Positions 20,801-32,200 of a stretch of DNA of 64,000 nt are shown in pieces; position 1 is the first letter of the stretch; every line of letters begins with the position of its first letter. Source of the DNA: Phymorhynchus buccinoides. Taxonomy: Eukaryota; Mollusca; Gastropoda; Neogastropoda; Raphitomidae. Below the pieces are notes generated by a model. The model ran no database searches. It saw nothing but the letters and a program-made list of their open reading frames with translations, and was not told where the DNA came from. The DNA is taken from positions 17,267,855 through 17,331,854 of the forward strand of contig CM065690.1 of NCBI GenBank assembly GCA_017654935.2, written 5' to 3'. Made by a program: the position numbers and the translations under genes.

Positions 20801-23566
20801 GCAAAGGGGAAAGGCAAGAGTCAAAGAGAGTGACAGAATAGAGGAAGTTACAAGCACAGAACTTCCAGAAGGTAGGGGAACTATTTGTACAAAAGACACC
20901 CCAGGTATCCCCATAGGGACACCAGGTGTTTCCCCAGAAGTTGGTGGTCACCGTCTCACGCCCCATCTCCCTCACTTTCTCTCTCTCTCCCTTTCTTTCT
21001 TTCTCTCTCTCAACTGAGCACTGAGCACATCGGGGCTGATGTAGGCAGGGCTCCCCATCTGGTCTCTGAGCAGGTCGGATTCGGACACCAAGTGTTTACC
21101 CAGACAGAAGTTGGTTACCGTCACACACCCTATCTCCCTCCCTTTCTCTCTCTCTCTTCCTTTCTTTCTTTATCTCTCTCAACTGACCACTGAGCACATC
21201 GGGGCTGATGTAGGCAGGGCTCCCCCTCTGGTCTATCAGCAGGTCGGACTCTGACACCAGGTGTTTCCCCAGACAGAAGTTGGTCACCGTCACACGCCCC
21301 ATCTCCCTCCCTTTCTCTCTCTCTCTCTTCCTTTATCTCTCTCAACTGACCACTGAGCACATCAGGGCTGATGTAGGCAGGGCTCCCCCTCTGGTCTCTG
21401 AGCAGGTCGGACTCTGACACCAGGTGTTTCCCCAGACAGAAGTTGGTCACCGTCACCCGCCGGCTCTCCTTGTTCAGCACCATGTTGCCCAGCTTCAGGT
21501 CGCGGTGAACTATGTTCTTCTGTAACAAATCAAGTCAAATAACTCAATTACATTTACAGTACTAGTCTACTACAAATAAAGGAAGGAAGGTGGCAGAGCG
21601 GTTAAGACGGTTGCCCTGCCAATTTCAACACGTAAGTGGCCGAGTTTGAAATCCCAGCCTCGCCCTTTCTTTCTAGTTCGACAGGAAAATCGAACTGAAC
21701 ATTGAGTCCTTCAGGTCTGACCTGTGCGCTTTATAATAATAATGAGGAAAATTTATATAGCGCCCATCCTACTATGTAGGCTACAGGGCGCTGTACACAG
21801 AATTGAAAAGGAATAAAAACATGAAACAAAAATTCAATAACATGAGCAGACAAAACAATACCGGTCAGACTTTGTTTGGCCGGTAAAAATGCACATAACA
21901 ATCAGAAACACGCACATAAAAATCCCACGGTAGTCAAAAGATGGTCAGAGCAGGGAGAAACCCCGCTGCCTGGTATGACCAAATTGATAACTAGGTTTCC
22001 CAACTCCACCCCGTCTTCCCCACCCCCCAAAAAGAAGTTGTTTTTAAATGGGAGGTGCTGCACTTTGCGGCAACACACTCACCAAGATGAGAGCAACCCA
22101 AATTTCACAGAGATAAGTCTCTATGTGACTAGAATAATGATACCAAAAATACATTTCCAAACTGAAACAGTGCTTTCCTACTTCCATTCCAATGTCTACA
22201 AACCACAGAGAGCTTTTGTACCGTCATTACAACGAATTTAGTTCTACTAACATTCATCAGCATTGCTCTACCTCCTAATCCTAATCCTATCTTATGCCAC
22301 AGCATTGCAAATAAGTTAGTTACTAAGTTAGCTTTTAAAGGTGGACCCTGGGAGATGACTTTTTGCAAGAAACACATCGAGATCCCCAGAAAGATAGCCT
22401 TTTCAAGGATCGGAACACTCACTTTGCTCTGGCTTCCTAGAAATCAAACTATCAAAACGACGATTCCTCCTTGGCGGAGATGCCGGAGAGAGAGAGAGAG
22501 AGAGAGAGAGAGAAGCCATTTTGGATGGGGTGGGTGGAGGCCACTTATTGTGATTGAAGCTTTTTTCTTGTTTGTAGTGCAGTAAAAAAAAAAAGGAGCC
22601 ATTTCCTTTGTTGTGAGGGAAACTCCTTTTGGTAAACTGTACAAAATTAAAAATAAATAAATAAAAAGGCGTGCATAGTGGAAATTTCGTGCAAACGATT
22701 TGGTCTAAACTCAGGCAGTAAAGAATGAAAGAATTTGATTTCCAGCACCTCCGCCAAGGAGGAATCGCCAGTTTGACGGCTTGATTTATAGGAAACCATA
22801 GCAAAGTAAGTGTTGCGATCTCTGCATGGATGCAACTGGAGAAAATCAAAAAACAGGCAAGGCAGGGGTCCAGGGGCCACCCAGGCCCCTGTTGTGGGGT
22901 CAGGGGAGGGGGGGGACAATGCCCCCCTGAAGCTGAAGAAAAAGCAAAATCATACTCAATTTGAAGCTTATTCCAGGCTTGTAAAATGAGAATTCAACAC
23001 TTTTCCCCCCTTGAACTTTGAATTTAAAAAAATTTTTGTGGTCAAAATTTTGAAAAACAAGCGCCGCCTTGCATCCAAGGCAAGGTTGTATCCATGTCTC
23101 TGTAAAGGGTGTTTTCCTGGTGATCTTGACGTTTCTTGCAAAAACTCATCCGTCAGGGTGCCCCTTTAACCACTTTTATGCCTGGCCCCTGTCTATTAAG
23201 GGGTATGCGATGCCAATCATTATGCAGAGCTGCCAACCCCAAAATCTCTTCTCAGTACTACCTATGACTCTTCTCAGTATTTTTCAACATCCGACAGTAT
23301 TTTTCATACAGTATTTTTTTTACGCGGTTATTTTGTGTGTGCTTTTCTTTAGTTGAACAAATATAGATTAAGAAAACTATCACTGACTGTATGAGTGATT
23401 ATATTACAAAGAGTTTTTCTTTGACAATAACATACTTTAATACTACTGCTAATAGTAATACTATTACTCTCTCTCTCTTACACACACACACAATCACAGA
23501 TTGAGACTGACACTAAGACAGACATACACACAAACACGTTACAGTCACAGACAGTGACAACACACA

Positions 23567-23634
<68 letters not shown>

Positions 23635-25003
23635 CACAACACACACACAAAGAAGGTCAAACTTAAAAAGTAAATATAAGGCTTACCTTCAAGTTGATAG
23701 CATGCAAGCTTTCTTCCAAAATAAAACAATGGGGATCAGTTTCTTGTTGAACAATCATTGTTTTTTGTTAGGCACACTTTATAAAATGTTTACTCAAAGT
23801 TCAATACAACACACACTCTTAACATTGTCACTTGTTTTTCTAACACATGAACTAAGTTTATGTACACTATATACAAACTTGCTGATCTTTTTTTTTCTTT
23901 TCACTTTGAGTTGGCCTTTTTTGTGGCCTTCTTGCACTTGACCAAGAGGTCACTGGAAAGGGGTGTTTCGTAGCACTTGGTGGTTCTAGACTTGATCTGG
24001 AGCACAGCGTTGAGGGTCTTGCTGCCCATGGATCCCCTAAAGTCTGTTTTATTCTTCCTCACCAGAGAGAAGATCCTCTCACAGGGACAGTTGGACACTG
24101 GGATGAGAAGAATCCTCAGCATCACTTTTGCCAGCATGTCAAACATGAGCACTCCGTTGTGGTCAGTCCTGGTAGACATCATTGTCCACTGCTCTGCTGC
24201 TGTGGGCACCTCCAAGACAGCTGAAAGGTCAGTTTCAGCCTGGTAGTCTTGGAACTGAGTCTGGACTTCATTCTTTGAGGCTCCAGTTGGCAGCAGGCAT
24301 GGAAACCTCTCAAGGAAGTAGTCCAGGGAATCCCACCGAGGCCCTTCTTCTTTCCTCTGCATCTTCTCCACTTTCAGCCTGATGTCAGCCACCTCCGCAT
24401 GTTTCCACAAGGGCTCTTTGGTAGGATTGATGCTGTTCACCATGTACTTGCAGGCACTCCTGTAGTAGGTCTTCACATTCTGGAAGAAGGCCTCCTTTTC
24501 TTTTGAATCCATGCCTGCTTCCAAGAGCTGCTTTGTTTTGCTGCCGATGAAGAGGTCCTTGTCAGCTTTGATGTTGTAGGCTGCCTCAAAATCAACCTCC
24601 AACAGGACCCCATGCATGGCGCTTGGCTTAACAAAGCAGGTCAGGAGACTCCGGAACAGCCGTTCCAAGTCCCTTTTCACCAGGTGGATCCTGCTGGCTT
24701 CTGACTGCAGCTGCTTGTTGGTCTTCTCGAACATCTGGAAAAAAGTGTTACATTTAAAGATCTCCCAGCATAACATATATACATGTGTGTGTGAGTGTGT
24801 GCATGCTTATGCATAACTGCCATGAGTGTGAAAGACTCAGGGCTTAGTTATTCAAATTGCAAGTACAATTCAGCAAAGACAATATCATGTAGATCTATTA
24901 GATTTAGAACATGTCTTGAGTGCAATTTACATCCAGTATAATCAGAACACTGTGTGACACACTCTCTCTCTCCCTCTGTTCTTTAATTTAATGTCTTTTC
25001 GCA

Positions 25004-25056
<53 letters not shown>

Positions 25057-27391
25057 ATAAATGAATTGAACTCACCTCAATGACAGACTCATAGAAAGAG
25101 ACATAGACTTTCGGAGTTCTGCGCCGGAAAAAGTCTTTCAGGCGCATCCTTATAGTCGAGCATTGGGAGGCATCCTGTTTCGTCTGGCACTCCTCCTTGA
25201 AGAAGCGCTGGAGAGGTTCCCACTGCTCCAACGTTCGGCGAAGTGCAGCACCCAGTGACAGCCACCTTGTTGGCACATGCTGAAGCAGTTTGTGGTCAGG
25301 GACTTGGCACTCCTTCTGCAGGGCCTGGAACCTTTGCTGCCTGCCTGTGCTCTTGTCAAAGTACCAGGTCAGCTGTCTCAGAGTCTCATCAAGGTCGAAC
25401 TTGCTGGACGCCTTGATCCCCTTTTTCACTGCCAGATGTAGGAGGTGGCAGACACAGCCAGCCAGGTGGACTTTCTCTACCTTTCGTCGAACAAACGCAA
25501 TGACCCCCTTGTGTCTGCCAGTCATGACATTGGCGTTGTCCACCACAAGGGAGAGGCAGTTGGACCATGCAATGTTGAATTCTTTTAGCTCATCCTCCAA
25601 GAGTGTAAAGATGGCTTCTCCAGTTGCAGGGCCGTCGCAAGTAGGGATACTGAGGAGTTCAGTGTGATGTTTGAAGTCACGTTCAACAGTGACCACAATT
25701 GGGAAGTATTTTTCTCCCCCTTCCTGGCTACCGTCAGTGCCGAGTACAAAGGGGCCATTTCGCATGTCCTCAGCAAGTTGTGTGCAAACTTCCTTGCCAC
25801 AGACTCTCACAATTTCTGTCGTTTTTGTCCGACCGCTGGCGTATTCCTTGGCAATCTTGCTGTCAGAGAACATCTCTCTGAACAGCTCTCCTGCGTGATC
25901 AGCAGCACTGAGTGCAATGTTGTGCTCCACCAAAAAGTGCGCGAACAACGTTTCGGCCCTAATCAAAGATGATTCGTCCGCTTTTGCACTTGGAGGAGTC
26001 GCAGTTGTGAAAAAGTTTGTCAATTTTGATGACTGTTCGATGGCAGCGCCTTTCTTTTTATGTCTGGTAGACTTCGTGTGCGTTGAAACATCGTTTGCGC
26101 CGCCGTGACTGATGACAAAATCCATGTCACAGACGGTGCACCTTGCGTACGTCGGACCCATTTTCGATGCGATGATGCACGGAAAGTCCGTTGTATATGA
26201 AGCCAAAAAGTGCTGCTGCCGTTTTTTTCCACCACTCCCCGAAGGTGCAGTCTCCGCATTTTTTCTCTTTTTCGCGCTGTTGTCCATTTTGAATAGGATG
26301 ACGAACTTTGAAGAATAAGAACCAGGCCTAGGTAGTGCTAACTGCTTGCTGCTTCGAGAACGCAATGGACGGAAAAGGGACAAACTTCGCATGCTTTTCT
26401 GCCGCCTTCGTTGATTGGATGAAATCACAAGAAATCTTGAGTAAAGAGCAGCGATTGGTCCTTTTCTTATGACGCTTTCCAATTGTTGTTACTAAAAATA
26501 GCCTCAGTCATACTCTTGACTCGATTACCTAGCAGTGTACCACAACAACGGCGATGTCTGTTTCAGCCATAAAATTGACCAAGCTAGACTCTCGACTCGA
26601 TTAGCCTACTCGGATTCACTAGAAGTTACGCCACAAACGGCTGAAAGTCTGTTACAGCCACTCTAGGTCGGCTATAGGCCTGGCAGGTCTGTTGGCTCGA
26701 TTAGCCTACTCGGATTGACAAGAAGATAAGCTATAGAAGGCCGTACATTTTTCGCAAGTTTGTCACCGTATTAATTTGTACCGGACCGTATTTCCGTATT
26801 TTTTTAAGGTCGCCGTATCAAAATACGGCCGGAACGTAACGGTTGGCAGCTCTGATTATGTCATAACCTTTGATGTCATAGCCCTGGAATGACGTTTTTT
26901 GTTTTGGACAAGTCAGGAAAGATCTCTAGACCACAGATTGAGTCTAACAGGTCTCCTTTTCATTTTACAATGATAAAAAAGATAAGTTTCTCAAATTTTC
27001 TCTGGCAGTCAATGGGTTAAGGCTAATTGCGTGTGAATCATGTGTGTGTGCCTACTTAGCAACATATTTCTAATAAATCTGACCATGTGCAAATTGTCAA
27101 CGAAAATGACAACAGCCTCTCTATCAGTCAGCTTCTTCTCCTTGATGACGTAATGCTGCAGGGTGAGTGTGTGTGTGTGTGAGTGTGTGTGTGAGTGTGT
27201 GTGTGTGAGTGTGTGTGCGTGTGTATGTTTATGCGTGAATGCTTTGACAATCTGTAAGTCTAACAAAAAGTTCCGACCTTGTGTAAATTGTCAACGATAC
27301 GCACAATGTCGTAGAAAATGACGACAGCCTCTCTATCGGTCAGCTTCTTCTCCTTGATGACGTAGTGCTGCAGGTTGACGTAGTCACAAGT

Positions 27392-27480
<89 letters not shown>

Positions 27481-29191
27481 AGTGTGTGTGTGTGTACATA
27501 AGCGAGTGCATGTTTGTGTGTGAGTGCTTTGACAATCTCTGACCTTGTGTAAATTGTCAACGATGCGCACAATGTCGTAGAAAATGACGACAGCCTCCCT
27601 CTCAGTCAGCTTCTTCTCCTTGATGACGTAGTGCTGCAGGTTGACGTAGTCGTTGGTGGCGGGGCTGAACTCGTGGGGCAGCAGACAATCCAGCACCAGG
27701 CAGAGCCGCTTCACCACCCGCCCCGTCACCTGAACTTTAGTCGGCTGCTCCGACGCTTCTTGCTCCTCTAAGGCTTCGTCCTGGTGGAGAGAATAAAGTA
27801 TATAATAACAGCAGTACAGACAAACCCCTATTTTACGACCCTCTGTAAAGCGACCACCTCTCATTTGAGACCGGATTTGTTGGCACGGATGCATTTTACT
27901 ATGTAAACGACCTCTCTTAAACGACTTCCTCTAAAACGCGACTTACGACCGCCATTTTGATGGTTTTTACGACCGTTGTCTGCATAGACTTCGAGCAAAG
28001 GGAAACAACCACGGTCAAGGGCCTGAAAGCGGAGTCGCTTCCCTTGTTGTAGAAAAGATGGCGGAAAGCGTAGGAAAAGCATGAAAACCACTGACTTTGA
28101 AAAAGAAAACCACTGACTTTGGACGAGAGTGGAGGTGATTAACAGAAGTCGGCGAAGTGAAACTGTAATACATCGATTGCACAATCCTATGGAGTTGGAA
28201 AGACCCAAATCCAGTTTTAATACGTCATTGTATGTGTGCATGAAGAAGAGAGTATGAACTGTGCTGAACTTTTTCTTTCTACGGCTGCCAGTGAAAACCT
28301 CCGTCATACGACCCCTCCAATTTACGACCGATTTTTCCGGACATTTTGGAAGTCTTAAAATAGAGGTTTGTCTGTAGTAGAAGATAAGTAGTACTAGTAC
28401 TAGTAGTAGTAGTCCAGCACCAAACAGTCGTTTCACCATCCACCCCATCACCTGAAGCATGCCAGTGTTAAAAATGTAACCAGACATTCGTCCTGACAGG
28501 GGAGAACACAATAGGACATTTTCAATTTTAATAGGTCAATGGCCTATGACCAGGGCCTCGGTACATCACTGCTTCAGTCAAGGAAATTTACTCACGCTAG
28601 CCTACAAGCTTCTTTCGTTTTCACTGTGTGCATGAGAAGAAATTTGCGCGCTCTTCTCTCTCTCTGTACTAGGGTTTCTTTTGTTGGATTTTTTTTTTAG
28701 TCGAATGCAAAAAGCACATTTACAAGCTTACATGTATCTCTCACATTCTCTGACTTTCTTACCACTGTGCCCTTCACCCCCGCCTCCCTCCCACTAACGT
28801 CTCACTCTCTACACACATACCCCTCCCCACCCCACCTTCTGACCTTGAACAGGCCGTGGTGGTGCACCACCCCTTGCTGGTCGCGCAGCAGGGACAGGAG
28901 GGAGAACTCTGTATGCATCAGCATCTTGCCCTGCCGGTCATCCTGCGATTCCTTCTCGGGATTCTCCAGCGTCAGAATCTGAATACATATAAATATACAT
29001 GATGTGCGAATGTGCCAATTTGTCAAAACCATTAGGCCAAATTTTAAAAAAAGTTGTGGTTAAGGTAACATGGCCCAAAATTAGGGTAGGTAGGTAGGAC
29101 CTAACTTTTTTTTGTTGTTGCTTTTTTTTAAAGGTCAAAATTGACAAAACACAAGAGCTCTCTCTCACTCTCTCCCTCACTCTTACTCTTG

Positions 29192-29275
<84 letters not shown>

Positions 29276-32200
29276 ATTTTTACATGGTGTGTGTCATGAA
29301 CATCGAGTAATTTAAAGTAAACAACCCAAAGAAATAAAACTTTATTTTTCTCAACAAAATTGTAAGCTCTTCACTCCCAGCTCTTTGAGATCGCCGAGTG
29401 GTGTTGAAAACTCTAGTTCAAAAGGTTCAGCTAAGATAGCTGAACCACCTCGGCAAGTGATAATGTTTTCCTTTCCTACATCCGGATGAATGTCCCGGAA
29501 AACATCCATGAGCGTGTAATGCTTTGAAACTATGAAAGTGCTCACCACCCTCATATTTTCACAAATATGAGCGTATGGCTTTCTCTCTCTTCTTTTTTCT
29601 CTCTTTTTAACAAGGAAAAAACAAAACATAGGGTCGGCCGGAAAAAATAGGGTAGGTAGGGATACTTTAACCACAACTACTTTTTTTTTGGGCCTTAGAA
29701 TTTAGAGTACCGTGTTTTACTAACTATAACTATAAGGCAGAGTGAAGGGCCAGCCACACGGCCACTAAGATCGTACGACAAGATTCGATCACGTGGTCTC
29801 CGAAAACAAATGTGAATCGCGCGATCGAATCGTATCGTACAGTCGTACAATTTTAGCTGACATGTGGCTGGCACTTGAGACCCCTGCGCCTTATAATATG
29901 ACTAATTAAATACTATAATAATTGTAAGAAAGTAGTAAGAAAATACGGCAATAACAAAATCTTAGTTTTTTTCAAAAAATTTTGGGGTGCCCTTATATAA
30001 TGTGTGCCAGTTAACTTATAGTCTGTAAAATATGATATTATTTTAAGAACATCGTCAAATCTTGATCAGCCAAATATCACCAGCCAAAATGAATGATCAT
30101 GTTCAGTGTTGCTTATTTTTTCCCTCAATAATGCACCGATGATGAAAAGGTAGTAAAAGAACAGTCCTGAAACTAGAAAATCGAAAGGTAAAAGTCTGCT
30201 AATGCTAATTTCAATAGAACATTTGTCCTAACAGGGAGGAAATAAAAGGACATCCTTAGTTTTAACAGGACTATGTCCTATGACTGGGGTCTTGGGGCAT
30301 CACAGTTCCTACTAATAATCCTAGAGGGTACATGTGGTGAGTAAAACTTTTGCCTAAACTTTCCAATCCATCATAACCTTTTACTGTTTTAGTTGACATG
30401 ATCAGCTCAAGAACATGAATCCAGAATTTTCAATTAGAAGAGCATTAAATCTTCAAGTTAAAGCAGATCACTGACTGAGCCTGCATTCAAAATTGCCTGA
30501 ATTCAGGCTTCAAGTATGCCCACATGCACCCCTGGTTTCTCTGCCTGTACACATTTTTTCCTCATCCCTATTTTTACCTACAAATCATGAAAAGCTGTGC
30601 AACAAAACAGCCAATGTGGAATATTACTTTATATTCTAACCCTACATTATCTTTCACAAATCTCAATCAATAAGCATTTTTTTAAACATGCATTTGCTGA
30701 TTTGCACACAATCATGAAAGACCTCACATATATATATATTCTCTAGTCTAGATACAAAAGCTTTTAGTTTATGGTTTTAGCAACCAATGCTTCTATGCAT
30801 TAGGTTTGTAACTCTAAAGGGTAGGCGGATAAGAGGTGACCTCATTCAAATGTACAAAATTGTTCACAACTTAGTTGATATCAGTTTTGAGTCTCTCTTC
30901 TCACCATCCTTGTCTGACACAACTAGAAACCAAGAGGGGAAAGTACAAGTTCAACAGTTTAATACTAACAAACGAAAGCATTGTTTTAGTAATAGAGTTG
31001 CTAACTCCTGGAACTCACTGCCACCTGAACTAAAAAATGCACTATCTACTAACGCCTTCAAAAATCTACTTGACAAAAATGAAAATTTTAGTGAATTGTT
31101 TTATGATGATGATGATTGATATTGCAATCATAGTTTGATTGTTTTTCGCATGCAAATGCAACCTAATTAGAGAAAACATTCTGGATGGGACGTATTATAA
31201 GCCATGAGGCTTAGGCAGAAGCCAGTCCCTGAACTAGACTACTACTACTACTACTACCATACTCTCCTTTTCTCCTTCTGCGTCTCTCTGAAACTAGTGA
31301 AAGTCTCTCTGTAACTTGACTAACTTACTACGGAAACATAAATCATAATAAGAAAATACAGTGCGTTACCTTCAATGTATAAAATTCATCGGTGCCTTCT
31401 TTCCTGGCCAGCACTTGAACAATGCTTCGCACTGGAGATGACCCTATTCGAGGACCTGCGAGATAATCATAAAATATGCAACCTGTTACTCACACAGTAT
31501 TAGTGTTAGGCCACACAAAAAATAGGTGTGGTTAAGGTATTCCTACCTACCCTATTTTTTTCGGCCGACCCTATGACTTTTTTGGGCTTTGTCCACACAA
31601 AAAAGAGAGATGGCCATATGCTCATATAAATTTGTGAAAATATGAAGGTGATTAGCACTTTCAGAGTTTCAAAGCATCTTACACGCTCATGGATGCTTTC
31701 CGGAACATTCATCCGGATGTAGGAAAGGAAAACATTATCACTTGCCGAGGTGGTTCAGCTATCTTAGCTGAACCTTTCGAACTAGTTTTCAACACCACTC
31801 GGCAATTTCAAAGAGCTGGGAGTGAAGAGCTTACAATTTTGTTGAGATTGAGAAAAAGTTTTATTTCTTTGGGTTGTTTACTTTAAATGACTCGATGTTC
31901 ATGACAGTTTTGACACACACCAAGAGAGTAAGAGTGAGGGAAAGAGAGAGCTCTTGTCTTGTGCTTTGTCAATTTTGACCTTTAAAAAAAAAAAGGTTAG
32001 GTCCTACCTACCTAACCTTTTTTTTCGGCCATGTTACCTTAACCACAACTCTTTTTTTGTGTGGCCTTATTGCTACCTCACAATGTTAGAGTTTCCCCAC
32101 AAGTTAGATGGTCTAAGACGCTGACATAGCTCTACACAAACAGAAAACACATTCACACATAAATTATAACAAAGGGATGCAGCCTGTTGTCTGGCATCAT

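Noticed and set aside
21130..21528. Single long exon reading through the exon 5 duplicates
   Set aside because: The frame is open only because the spacer is GA-rich; the exact STK40 protein and phases require splicing at 21,351.
21585..21660. Possible functional tRNA gene
   Set aside because: A-box is good but the B-box is degenerate and a SINE body follows; no complete cloverleaf was found.
22403..22849. Minus-strand frame of 148 residues
   Set aside because: Lies across both arms of the foldback element and its GA run; no domain recognised.
26288..26482. N-terminal extension of the hAT transposase
   Set aside because: Arg/Ser-rich sequence with no family similarity; the ATG at 26,287 directly precedes the usual lysine-rich start and BED finger.
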